Assembly (NCBI RefSeq): GCF_009870125.1
Contig: NC_046680.1
Span: forward strand, 11,718,001-11,782,000
Reading direction: 5' to 3'
DNA from: Drosophila pseudoobscura
Taxonomy: Eukaryota > Arthropoda > Insecta > Diptera > Drosophilidae
DNA length: 64,000 nucleotides
Part shown: positions 32,462-44,451 of the stretch, one piece after another
Numbering within the stretch: position 1 is the stretch's first letter
How the letters are laid out: each line of letters starts with the position of its first letter
Translations under genes and position numbers: made by a program
Notes under the pieces: model-generated
The model's input: only the letters and a program-made list of their open reading frames with translations
What the model was told of the DNA's origin: nothing
The model's database searches: none

Positions 32462-35400
32462 TTTTAGTGGTCCTATACAGCAGTATCATGAGATGAATGA
32501 AACGAGGCGAGACGAGACGAGAATGAGGCCGGTAATGGTTATACTGATGGTTATACTGACGGCAGTGAAAGATGCGACCAACTCATGTGTAAATACCATG
32601 GGCCATTACTCATACCACACACACACACACACGCACAGTGATCCTCGGCCCCCCTTTGGGATACTCTGCCTAAATGGCCACAAAGTAAACATAATTTATG
32701 GTTTTATCTCTATTTAATCAAAGTAATGAAAAGCTGGCCATAGCAACCAGCAATCATAAAGGCCAGACCAGACAAGGAGACGGTGTCCGTCCACACCCGT
32801 TCACACCCGTCCACATCCGCTCCGACAAGTCAGCCGCCACTGCCCCGGGCGATGCAGCTCAAAGGCTGCTGGAAATAGACCTCTGCCCGCAGCCTGAGCC
32901 GAACCCAGAGCCAGAGCCAGAACTCAGTTCGAAGCAAGTGGTTCATTTAGTGTTAACTGTTTGTATCCTCGGAAATGCTGGTGGTGTAAGTGGCTGCCCC
33001 AATTACCGAGCGGCAGATGCGGGAGGGGGACGTCAACGGCATCAGCACTTGGCTACACACATTCCCCATTAACTTATGCAAAAGTTCCAACCCCACCTCC
33101 ACCTCCACCCACGCACCACGCACTCTCTCTGCGTCTCTTGCGGTTTGCGTGAAAGTTCTTGGTGTTCTTGGTGTTGGTGTTGGCTCGGTTTGTTTGCGGA
33201 CTACACCCACGACACTCACGAGGAGGAGACGGTAAGAGAGGAGCTTCCTGCGCTACAAAGTTCTCTAATGGGATTTACCAGCTTGGTGTCGAGGAATGGG
33301 GTGGCGAGGGGTGCCCGCAGCTATTAAAGTTGAGCGTCTGTGCGAGAAAATGTTGCCTACATTTCTGCTTGATTGATGTGCAGTGAAAACAAGAGCTCCG
33401 CTCTCTTGGCGGACATCTGGCATAGTACGTAATGCACTGGAACTGCCTGTTTTCCGCCCCAGAGAGCCTTTGCTGTATGTCAATGAATACCCATCGGCAG
33501 CTCGCGTTGCGAGAGGCAACAAGTGTCGGCCATTTCCCAGTTGTTCAAAGTTCAATTGAACTCCTGAGTGATTTTGCATTCACTAGAACGTGCGCGCACA
33601 ATCCACTGGCCCTTGGCCCATGGCCCACTTTAGTTTTATGGCTCAGCAGAGGTCCCCGCGGGCCAAGCCAAGCCAACTGTTGCAAGTACTCAGAGTGCCA
33701 TGATATCGACTCGACGCCACTTACGCGTACATGAGCACTTCGTGTATCCCATTGCAGTGGGGCTTCAGCCTCTCCCGCTTTCTTCTCGTGGGGAGGGGGA
33801 GGACAGGACACGTGTGCTGCCTCGATAGCCGCTTAGCTCGAAATGTGACTCTCAACTGTTTGTCGGGCGGTTGTCGGTTCTCGGTATTCACGGTGTTCAC
33901 GGTGCCCACGTCCGACCTGCGGGCCATTATTATTTATCTATCTATCTATCTATCGGATGTACAAATAGCACCCACACACACAAACCCACACACACACAGA
34001 CACTCACATGTCGCGCACATGTGCGTGAGTACGTGTCCATACTGTTGAGCAAATAAATGTGTAACTGCATCAAGGAATACCTCGTATTCGGTGTCGTACC
34101 TTCATTTTCATTCCCCAGGGAGGCGACAATGAAAGGAATTATGCTTACCGTACTAAAGTACCCCGAACATTAGGTTCCCATTTATTTGTCAGTTTTCCTA
34201 ACAAAGTTCTCTGCTCGGGCTGTTTTCTAGAATTTTCTACACAAACAGAGTGCTGCATCAAAAAGCGCATTCCACTCGTATTCTACAAGGCATCAATTAG
34301 TCGAGTTGCCATCGATTCAAGTGTTTTCCTACTTGTTGTTTCTGCTGCTCCATTTTCTTTCGTTCTGTTTTTGTTAGAATTTTCTTGTTTTTTTTTGCAT
34401 TTTCTCGTAACGCGATGGCCTGTTGCCACCGCAACCAATCGAACGGACGGACGGCCGTTGGCCCCTGGATAGCGGACAGGGTTCGAGCCAAAGTCCAGAG
34501 CTCACCTTTGCCTTTATCTAAGTTCCTCTCCCTATGCCTCTTTCAGTTCCACTTCCACTTCCACTCCGGCAAAACAGTTTTTGGTTATGCGAAAATCTGC
34601 AGACAAGCCGGGGCAACAAATCAATACAAATACAAATACAAATATGAGTATTAGTACGAATATCTATCCTTCCATCCAACCCTCGTGGGTTACGTCCTTC
34701 TTGGACTCATTCAAATGTTCAAAAGTTCGGCCCGTCTTCGGTTTGTATGGCATTGTCTGAGTAGAAAGGGCGAAACGAACGGACTCACCGGTCGGATGGA
34801 CGGGGGGCTCGGGGAGATTGGCTCCCCAGCTTATTGTATTGACTGAGGGTCTGGGTCTTTGGGGCTGCCTGCTGGAGAAAAGGTAAGCTTATATAACATA
34901 ATAATCGTTGCAGATTTGCGAATTATGTATTCAGGATATACAATAGGGCAAGACGGCGTCCTCCGGTCCGACTGGGTCAATCATTCAAAACCGAATGAAT
35001 TATTGATGGAATGCCCAGCCCAACTTTAAATCGAGTCTCAATCCTAAGTTATGCATAGGACCGGAACGATATGTGCCTGATTTGACTGTGGCTGGGGTAA
35101 AGAGCAATTTGCATACCCAAAGAGGTTTCCCCGGAATGCGTAGGGGTTGCCTCAATCAGGTTTATGGCTTCGCTTTTCTTCTGGCCTTTTGTGTGGCGCA
35201 AAAGTCTGCGACCTGCAATGACGGTGGCGACGGCACTGCCAACTTTCCGTTTCCCGTTTTTCCAGTTTCCTTTTACCGTCATTATTTAAGGCGGAAGGTA
35301 AGAGTAATGACTCGCCTTGCACTCGCTTCCACCGGGTATCCCTGACTCTCTCTCTCTGCCTCTGCCGCTCTCTCGTTCTCTGTTTCACCGTCATTAGGTC

Positions 35401-37700
35401 GAAGACGTCCGTCCGTCATAAATGAGTTCTTCGGCAAATGGCTCGGACAACCCTTTGAGAAACTTGGCTTAATTACATGCCCGCACCCGTTAAACGCATA
35501 CTTAACACCCAACCCCACCCAACCCCCGGCTTCCCGTACAAATATTAACTTGGCCAACCCTTCCCCCTCTTCCTCTCTCCCTCTGTCCATCTGTGTCTCT
35601 GCTGTAAAAATAAACTTGAGTGTGTGTACTACTCGTCGAAGGCATAGTGCGAGAAAACAAACAAGAAAAGTCCATAAAACACTTAAGATCATAAGTATAC
35701 AAAAGTATGTCTGAGTGTGTGTGTGTGTGTGTGGATCTCATGTGTATTTGTGGGTGTAAAGGAGAAGACAAGAAACCATAGCCTAACTAGCGGGGCAGGC
35801 TCCAAATGGCAAACAGAAAATTACAAATCCTGGCCAAAGTCACGTCGCAACTTAGTCATTAGCCACCACTTAGGGCTCTACCCTCCAGTCATTGGCAGCC
35901 ACCACTGCCCGCTGCCCGCTCCCATCCATCGATTTTATTGCAACACATAATTCTTGGAGCCGGGCCCACGCCCACCCATCGCCATTTGTGTAAATCTCAT
36001 GTTGATGGCATATTAAGTGACCTCCTGGCTGGTATTTAGCCCCGAGCAGGCAAATTTGCACTTTAAATGCTCGGAATACTCGCATGCGTCATTTGCTGAA
36101 CGTTGAACCGCTGGGGGAGCATTAGCAGACAAACAGAGAGACGTCTGAAAGTGCAGACGACACCGAGTTAGGTGTAATTAGACGCGTCTGGGCGCGAGGA
36201 TTAGCAATTAAGCGAATGTCCTGCGAGCGCAACAAGTGCCTGCCACACGACGACGACAACGACGACTACAATGAGAGCAGCAACAATGACAACGAGGACT
36301 AGCGTAATCCCAGTCACACAGGGACAGAGGAGGAGGACGGCGGACGGTAGACGGAGCACAAAGCGAGAGCAGCGCATAAATCAACATGTCAAATCGCAGC
36401 TTACAAAGCGCCACCCAGACACACGCATACACATGCACAAGTATACACACAGCACGCACACACACATACGAATATGTATACACACTCTCCCTCTTTCGTT
36501 CTGGGCATGCATTAGCATTTAATGTTTACCATTTTCAGCAAATTTGCAGGATAATTTTGTCTGCTATGGGAACTTTATTAATTGTCCAACACCACACCAC
36601 AGCACAGCACAGCACAAAACTCCGTCACCCTCAACGTCGCTGTAAGCGAAACCCGCACCAACACTAGCGCACTAACACACTATCACCGAAAACAAACACC
36701 CACACAACGATGAGCAACAGTTTGGACACACAGCACAGCCAAGAGCTGCGGTGCTCTGCACTTCCGTATCCGCCTCCGGATGCCGCTCACTCGAACTGTC
36801 CGCGCGGACGAAGCTGCAGCGACCGCTGCTCGAGCTAAACTGTGGCTCCCCAAGGCAACTTGGCAGCTCGGCGCCAGTTCTCTGTTCTGTTCTGTTCTGG
36901 TGGCTCCCGAGCTCCCGAGCTGGCGGAAAACGAAAGCTCAGTGAAAGTGAAAGCTCTGCTGGCCTTCGACTCGCCCTGTGAGACAGGCAGACAGGGAGTC
37001 GAAGCTAGCCGCCATATGCAACAGAGTTCAGATGAAATATACTCGCATTTGACAGAAGTTTGTACGATATCTAAGATTGGGAGCCTTGAAGTGTGAAAAC
37101 GTAATGCCGGGGTATGCTCGCCGCGCCGGAGCTCAAAGAAATTTGTTTGATCTCTGGCTGTGGTAGCTGAAAGAAAGTCTCGTGGTTCAAGAATAAGGCG
37201 TGCTCTTAATGGGATCGTATCTTCCTTTTGGGTCTTCCTTCGGGGTCGTCTGCGCGCCACACGTGGCTAATAACTGCGCGCTGGTCCGGTCGGCGTTAGT
37301 CTAGGTCGCTAAGGTTTAAGTGCGGTCCGTGTAGAATATTCGTGCCGGAGGTTTAAGTACGATCATGTTTATTCTAATTTTAAGAGAATGGAAGGTTTTC
37401 AGTTATCTTGTCTCTTATGTACTAACGGGTGGTTATGATTAACTGCGTCTCCATGTTTTGTTCTCCTTATGTTCCAGTGGTGAAGTTTTTGTGGCGCCGG
37501 CTGATAGGATAGTAGATTAATAGACGATTATTTAGTGGTCTACTGGCTACCTTCGTTACCGGAAAATGCAGAGTTCAGAGTAAGCCTGAGATACCAGGAT
37601 ATTGTATGGTAGAATAATGTCTTGCTCTGAAGATATAGTCTTATAATCTGTTTATAGATCAATAAATATAATTTCTTGGATTGGGATATATATCTTTTTG
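32462..37700. other. Upstream region of the RGK gene, non-coding
   Basis: About 5.2 kb with no gene that I can support. A possible acceptor lies just upstream of the RGK ATG, so at least one leader exon is expected in this stretch. It contains (AC)n at 32615-32633, TCTA repeats at about 33934-33953, CACA-rich tracts (33970-34010, 36420-36480), TG/CA runs at 35710-35730 and CTCTCT tracts. The many 60-130-codon frames lack motifs and overlap on both strands. Confidence 0.45.
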
Positions 37701-37701
37701 T

Positions 37702-37707
37702 TTTATT
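37702..37707 (-). terminator. Candidate poly-A signal of Pepck1
   Basis: AATAAA on the minus strand about 250 bases after the Pepck1 stop, in an AT-rich context. A nearer one around 37775 is an alternative. Confidence 0.4.
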
Positions 37708-37953
37708 TTTGTAGTTTTTGTTTGGTTTGTCTTTAAAATATCATCTTAGAGTATAAACTTAGCACTCGCTTATAAAATAAATAGTCTGGAAGTCTTCGGC
37801 TTACATACTAGAGAAACGACTGGTAGGGGAAGTGTGGGACAGTATATGTCTGCCTATATATGGAGATGAGACAGGATGTGTTATCAGGTGTGAAAGGCGG
37901 GTAAAGATGCGGTAAATTCTCATGATGGTTGGGCCTTCTCCTCATCAGCTGAC

Positions 37954-40249
37954 TTAGAGGGCGGCAACGCGGGTGGCAAGCTGCTCCAGCTCGTTGTAGA
38001 TGCTGGCTGGCAGATCGGAGCCCACCTGGGACTCGAAGTAGGTGCGGATATCCTGCACCTCCTGCGACCAGAAGTCCCTGGGCAGCGAGAAAAGTTCGCT
38101 CTCATCGATCTGCTCCTTCATGCCGGCCAGGTTGAGCGCGCCCTCCGAGGGAATGTGTCCAATGGCCGAGTCCACGAAGCAGGACTCTCCGTTGATGCGG
38201 CGCAGGACCCAGTCGAGCACACGTGAGTTCTCGCCATATCCGGGCCACATAAACTTGCCCTCGGCACTCTTGCGGAACCAGTTCACATGGAAGATCTTGG
38301 GCACCTTGCCCCTCTTCTCCATGCTCAGCCAGTGGGCCACGTAGTCACCGAAGTTGTACCCAAAGAAGGGACGCATGGCGAAGGGATCGTGCATGATCAC
38401 CTTGCCCTTGTGCTCGGCCGCGGCAGTCGACTCGCTCCTCATGGCAGCGCCGATGAAGACGCCGTGGGTCCAGTCGCGGGCCTCGTAGATGAGGGGAACT
38501 CCGGCAGGACGACGACCTCCGAAAAGCATGGCGGAGATGGGCACGCCAGCCGGATCCTCCCAGGCACCATCGATGATGGGGCACTGAGCGGCGGGGGTGC
38601 AGAAGCGAGAGTTAGGGTGGGCGGCTGGCTTTCCGGAGTCCTTGGTCCAGGGCTTGCCCAGCCAGTCGGTGATCTGCACATTAGGAGCCAGGCTGCTCTC
38701 CATTCCCTCCCAGAAGACGCCGCCGTCGGAGGTGGAGGCAACGTTGGTGAAGATGGTATTTTTGAAGACGGTGTTCATGGCAATGGGATTCGTCTCCGTC
38801 GATGTGCCAGGCGCAACACCGAAGAAGCCGTTCTCCGGATTGATGGCCCTCAGAACGCCCTTCGAGTCGAACTTCATCCAGGCGATATCGTCGCCCACGC
38901 ACTCCACCTTGTAGTCAGCCAGCGAGGGGTTGAGCATGGCCAAGTTGGTCTTTCCACAGGCGGATGGGAAGGCGGCAGTGATGTATTTCTTCTCCCCTTC
39001 GGGGTTGGTGATGCCCAGGATGAGCATATGCTCGGCCAGCCAGCCCTCGCGCTTGGCAATGGTGCTGCCGATCCTCAGGGCGAAGCACTTCTTGCCCAGA
39101 AGCGAGTTTCCGCCGTAGCCCGAGCCGTAGGAGACGATTAAGTTCTCGGCGGGCCTATGCAGGATGATGGTACGCTCGGGATCGCAAGGCCAGGAGGTCT
39201 GTTCCACCTGGCCGTTGGCCGGGGCTCCGACGGAGTGCAGGGCGCGGACAAACTCCTCCTTCTTGGCCAGCTGGCTGAGGACTGAGGCTCCCATACGGGT
39301 CATGATGCGCATAGACGCCACTACGTAGGCGGAGTCGGTGAGCTCAATGCCGATCTTCGAGAGCGGTGAGCCCACGGGGCCCATGCTGAAGGGCACCACG
39401 TACATCGTGCGTCCCTTCATGCATCCGGGGAAGCGCTGCTGAATGGCTGTCTCCATGTCCTTGGGGGAGATCCAGTTTCCCAGAGTTCCCTTCACTCCGT
39501 CCTGGGGTGTGGGAATCGTCTCCTCGCGCTGTTCCGTGCAGATGAAGGTCTTGGACTCCACACGCGCCACATCGCCCGGATTGGTCCTGGCCAGCCAGCA
39601 GTTGTCGTACTTGGGCAGGGCCACGATGGTGCCGGCCTCCAGCAGGCTCTTGATAAGCATCTTGTTTTCCTGCTCGCTGCCATCGCAGATGTGCACCTGG
39701 TCGGGCTGACACAGGGCGATCCCTTCCTCCACGAAGGTGCGGACGCCCGCTGTGAGGGAGTTGACATCGCCATACGAGATGGGAATGCCGCGGATGTGGC
39801 TGTACAGACCGCAGTTGTCCTGGCGCAGCTTGTGCAGCTGGGGCAGACCGCAACCGTTGGCAGAGCTGGACAGGAGGAGAGAGAAGAGCGGGGGAAACAG
39901 GAAATTAATCAAGTGCTTTTCACATTTTCAATGGAGTGTCCGAGAACGAGAACGAGGACTGCGACTGCGACTGCGACTGGGACGGGGTGCCGGTGTCGCA
40001 TTAATTATGCGGTTTTCATTTATGCAATTATGTGTCGCATTAAATGCAATTACCACAATTTATACGCTATTTAAAATATTATTTTAAAAATAATATCCGC
40101 TACAGTCAAGAGGAGAGTGTGTGGTGGGGGGTGGGGTGGGGCTTGTTTGGTTTTCTGTGCGTGGCGTTGCGTTGCGCGTGGCGTGGCGTGGCCTCTTTTC
40201 CTGGGGCAGATACTTACATAACTTTGCTTTGTTCGATGAATTCAGGCAT
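37954..40249 (-). CDS. Pepck1: Phosphoenolpyruvate carboxykinase (GTP), copy 1
   Basis: Exon 1 (40249-40218) encodes [10 protein letters not shown] and part of the next codon. Exon 2 (39865-37954) completes 647 residues, the length known for D. melanogaster Pepck1. The enzyme (EC 4.1.1.32) turns oxaloacetate and GTP into phosphoenolpyruvate, GDP and CO2, the committed step of gluconeogenesis and glyceroneogenesis, probably in the cytosol since no presequence is seen. Visible motifs: the GTP-type P-loop signature FPSACGKTN at about 310-318 with the reactive Cys at 314, the metal-binding region around KK269-270 and H290, [10 protein letters not shown] at 336-344, and [14 protein letters not shown] at 353-366. 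The reading frame of exon 2 also opens upstream into the intron with a hydrophobic stretch; this is intron and not a signal peptide. A TATA/Inr promoter lies 0.3 kb upstream. Confidence 0.97.
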
Positions 40250-40546
40250 GTTGCTGGTGTTGTATTTTATAGAGTTTGGAATAAGCTGCACAGATTTCTT
40301 GATTTGCGTTTTATGGCGGTGACTTGTAGAGTCGTGGATAAATGTTTGGCACTTGGTTTGATTTTTTTCGGCAAAATAGGCGAATCTGCTATCACAATTT
40401 TCAATTATCACAATTATTGTTTTAGTGTCTTAGTGCGACTCTCGCTTTCATATGTTCTTCCACAGCTTTTTGTCAAATATCAGCTTGATGCTCAGACCAC
40501 TGAAAGTAGACTTTTCACTTGATCTTTCCATTTACTCCGGACACGA

Positions 40547-40585
40547 GTAACTGATGCCAGATGCCAGGCCGCACGGCCTTTTATA
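40547..40585 (-). promoter_or_regulatory. Pepck1 core promoter: TATA box and initiator
   Basis: On the minus strand TATAAAA (40585-40579) is followed by the initiator TCAGTT (40554-40549), which puts the A of the initiator, the likely start, at 40552, 33 bases after the first T of the TATA box. This is canonical fly spacing. The predicted 5' UTR is about 300 bases to the ATG at 40249. Confidence 0.75.
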
Positions 40586-42510
40586 CGCTGCCGGCGGGGG
40601 CCTCGGCGTCGATGCGCCTAGAACAGGCGCGTTCGGCTCCGCGATCGTGTACGACCGGTGCGCTTGCGAGCGAGAGCGCTGATTGGTCACCGTTGGGAGG
40701 CTCGCCGATTGTTTTGGTTTTTCACAGAGGCAGAACCGGTGTAACAGGGGGAGATCGGGCGAGGCGGTGGAGTGCCCCCACCTGGCAACAGCTCAAGTAC
40801 CAGAGAGCATTTTCTAGTGTGTTTGCCGCTGACTTCGGGCCAATCGAGCATTGATAAGAGCCGCACTGAGCCGCGGCATTTGTTGTTATTTTGATGTTTT
40901 GCCATTTTCCCGTTGTTAATTTAATTACTTTGTTTTTGGTTGTTTATGCTTTTATTGGACGCGGGGCCTGGCAAAAATAGATCCCACTATACGGCAACAG
41001 GGTGTGAGCGGGTGCGGCTCTAACCGAAACAGCTGTGTCCACATCCGCACCTGAAGAACCCATGTAGGGGTATGTGGGTATGTTCTGGTCCAATCTGCGG
41101 TGCAATAAGTGGATGGAGGCCTCCACACGCGCCCTCCTACGCCTCCAAAACATCACGAGGCGCACTCGGATTCAATTCAATTTTTTTCTCTCCTTGGACC
41201 AGTGCCAAATCGAAAATATTCTCGGTTTTTATTTTTTTTTGCGAAACTGGTGACGGAAAATTTGTGTGATGATGTCTGCTGGTCCCCCTCTACACCGTTG
41301 ACCGTGGCCGGATTGGAGGCCAACGCATTCATGTGACTCTTGCCGGGGCCCAAGAATAGCCGCGAATGGTTGTCATGTGTTTTCTCGCGCTCTCTCGCTC
41401 TAACCCCGCGTGGAAGGATAAATGAAGGTGCCGTTCGGACGACTTTGCCCCGCTCCATGCTGCCTCAGTCCCTTTCGGGAAACCGTTGCGAATCCGGTTC
41501 CGCCGTTCACTTACCCTAGATCCAGACACAGAAGGGACTGTATCGAGCAGGCCTTGGGGAACCCAAGCCCAGTCCACTCCCTCTGCGGCCCCGCTCCACC
41601 TAGTAGGACTGGTCCATTTCCAGTTCCACACACACGCGTCGTGCAATTTTTTGGCGGTTTATTTATAAACTATGGACTTGTTTTTCTAGTTGTGCCTGAT
41701 GTCTGATAATCTTCATCATCGGCGTTAATTGCCGGACTCTGGCACTGTTGTCTCCGCTCCTGTTCTACGCTCTCCTCCACCTGGTCCTCTCCTCACCCAC
41801 ACAGCAAGCGCGTTTCTGCCGAGTCGATCTTATATTGCATTTACGTCAATAGACATTCCCCAGCCCCAGCTCCAGGGCTGGAAGACAGGGAACGTAATAA
41901 ATACACATGTACATGTACTATGTGCCCAAGTGATCTGTATGTGGGACAGCCAGGCGGAGGGTTATCAGCTGACGAGCCTCTAGGGGCGTCTAAATATAGA
42001 GCTGGCACTGTCTGTAACCCGGATCTTGATTGGCAACCAGGAAATTTTCCTAGGGGTTCAGTTTTACAAGCCCCCCTTCGGCCAGAGCACAGCCCGGATC
42101 TCTTCTTGTTCTTGCCAACAACAGAAGAAGGCCCGTGCCAGCGACCGTTATCGAACCGAGGCGTGGTGTTGGAACATCACACCACACTCGTCCCGTCGAT
42201 AATCAGGCCCTGGCAACCCGGAGTGGGTCCCCGTACCGGTCCCCATGCAGCCTTCGACAGTTCTTTCTTTGGATTTCTTGGGACTTTTTGGATTCTTGTG
42301 GCATTTTATTTGCTTGTTTTCCATCGCTGCGATCTTCTGATAACTCGGGTTAAAAGCCATTTTGGATTTATACGCTTGTTTACGCCAATTGCGGACGGGC
42401 CTCCGTCGCGGCGGACACTGATAAGCCATTGGGCCACGCCCCAATACCGATCCCATCCCGAAATAAATGTCTTCGATGCCGAATTTGTTGGTGTATAAAA
42501 ATCGTTTCGT
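40586..42510. other. Pepck1-Pepck2 intergenic region
   Basis: About 1.9 kb between the 3' end of Pepck2 and the start of Pepck1 on the same strand. No gene is supported. Hormone and nutrient response elements for Pepck1 are expected here, but I do not claim individual sites. Confidence 0.5.
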
Positions 42511-42516
42511 TTTATT
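42511..42516 (-). terminator. Poly-A signal of Pepck2
   Basis: AATAAA on the minus strand, 51 bases after the Pepck2 stop codon, implying a very short 3' UTR. Confidence 0.7.
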
Positions 42517-42566
42517 TTACGCAATTAGGTCTTAGATTAGAAAGAGTAACCTATGGAACACACACA

Positions 42567-44451
42567 TCACATGTTGGCCACACGCGCCTTCAGCTCCGTC
42601 AGCTGCTCGGCCACGGGGCGTGGCAGATGGCCGCCCACCTGCTCCTCGAAGTATCGCTCAATCTCGAGAGCCTCCTGCTGCCAGAAGGCCTTGGGAAGAT
42701 CGAAGAGCTGGGAGAGATCAATGTTGCCCTCGATCCCTGACACGTTCAGGGCACCCTTGCTAGGCAGACGACCAATGGGCGAGTCCTCGAAGCATTTCTC
42801 GCCCTGCACCCGCCGGAAGATCCAGTCCAGGACGCGCGAGTTGTCCCCGAATCCCGGCCACAGGAACTTGCCCTCGCTGCTCTTGCGGAACCAGTTTACG
42901 TGGAAGACCTTGGGCACCGTGCCCCTCTTCTCCATGCTCAGCCAGTGGCTCAGATAGTCCCCAAAGTTGTACCCAAAGAAGGGGCGCATGGCGAAGGGAT
43001 CGTGCATGATCACCTTGCCCTTGTGTTCGGCCGCGGCAGTCGACTCGCTCCTCATGGCAGCGCCGATGAAGACGCCGTGCGTCCAGTCGCGGGCCTCGTA
43101 TACGAGTGGAACTCCTGCGGGTCGACGGCCCCCGAAGAGAATTGCGGAAATCGGCACGCCGGCACTGTCCTCCCAGGCGGGGTCAATTATGGGACACTGC
43201 GTGGCGGGAGTGCAGAATCTGGAATTGGGATGGGCGGCCGGCTTGCCCGACTCCTTCGACCAAAGCTTGCCCAGCCAGTCGGTGACTGTCAGGTCCTTCA
43301 GCTGTGCGGACTCCATGCCCTCCCAATAGACGCCTCCGTCGGAGGTGGAGGCCACATTGGTGAAGACCGTATTGCGGAAGATCGTGTCCATGGCAATGGG
43401 ATTTGTGGCCCGCGACGTCCCAGGCGCCACTCCAAAGAACCCGTTCTCCGGATTGATGGCCCTCAGCACGCCCTTCGAGTCGAACTTCATCCAGGCGATG
43501 TCATCGCCCACGCACTCCACCTTATAGCCGGGCAGGCTAGGCGTCATCATGGCCAAATTGGTCTTTCCACAGGCGGACGGGAAGGCGGCTGCCACGTAGA
43601 TCTTCTTTCCTTCGGGATTGGTGATGCCCAGGATGAGCATGTGCTCGGCCAGCCAGCCCTCACGCTTGGCAATGGTGCTGCCGATCCTCAGGGCGAAGCA
43701 CTTCTTGCCCAGCAGCGAGTTTCCGCCGTATCCCGAGCCGTAGGAGACTATCTCATTATCGGCGGGCTTGTGCAGAATGATCGTCCGCTCGGGATCGCAG
43801 GGCCAGGAGGACTGGACCTGCACACCGCTCTTGGGTGTGCCCACCGAGTGCAGACACTTGACGAACTGGCCATCGCCCTCGCGGAGCACGTCCAGAACTG
43901 GGTTGCCGGCCCGCGTCATGATCTTCATGGACTCCACGACGTAGGGCGAGTCTGTGATCTCAATGCCGATCTTTGAGAGCGGCGATCCCACGGGTCCCAT
44001 GCTGAAGGGGATCACGTACATCGTGCGTCCCTTCATGCAGCCCGGAAAGCGTTCTCCGATGGCCGCCTGCAAGTCCGCCTCCGAGATCCAGTTCCCCAGA
44101 GTTCCGGGCGTCGCCTTCGGAGTCACCGGCACCGTCTGCTCCCTGCGCTCGGTGCAGATGAACGTCTTGGACTCCACACGCGCCACATCCGCCGGATTGG
44201 TCCTGGCCAGCCAGCAGTTGTCGTATTTGGGCAGCGGCAGAATAGTTCCCTGCTTCAGCATGAGGCCCTGTAGCAACTTGCTCTCCCCCGCACTGCCGTC
44301 GCAGATGTGCACCCGCTCCGGCTGGCACAGATCGACGCACTTCTCCACGTACTGCTTGACGGCGGGAGTGAGGACCTTGGCATCCCCATACTGGACGGAC
44401 AGGGAGCGGCAGACCAGTCGAAAGTTGTAGCTCTTCGGTGGGCCAACGAGG
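42567..44451 (-). CDS. Pepck2: Phosphoenolpyruvate carboxykinase (GTP), copy 2; first exon not placed
   Basis: One large exon from an acceptor at 44452-44454 to the stop at 42567 encodes about 627 residues in phase with [17 protein letters not shown] at its start. It has all PEPCK motifs: [33 protein letters not shown] and the C-terminal mobile lid region. The catalytic core is very similar to copy 1 while both ends are clearly diverged. The acceptor phase requires two bases from an upstream exon. One option is an ATG at about 44720 reading through RSLALALVVQLCSALVV to a weak donor near 44596, but I do not trust it. If the missing N-terminus is an amphipathic presequence the enzyme could be mitochondrial. 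Same reaction and pathway as copy 1, which lies 2.3 kb downstream on the same strand. Confidence 0.93.

Noticed and set aside
38287-39141. 284-codon open frame on the plus strand
   Set aside because: Antisense shadow of the Pepck1 coding exon, with the same cause and the same repeated sequence pattern as the shadow in Pepck2.
39866-39912. Hydrophobic N-terminal extension of the Pepck1 long frame
   Set aside because: It reads through the intron. A proper first exon at 40249-40218 gives the known start [10 protein letters not shown] and the expected 647-residue length.
42900-43976. 358-codon open frame on the plus strand
   Set aside because: It is the antisense shadow of Pepck2: high GC at third positions leaves few stops on the other strand. 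No family motif, and it ends with the PEPCK coding exon.
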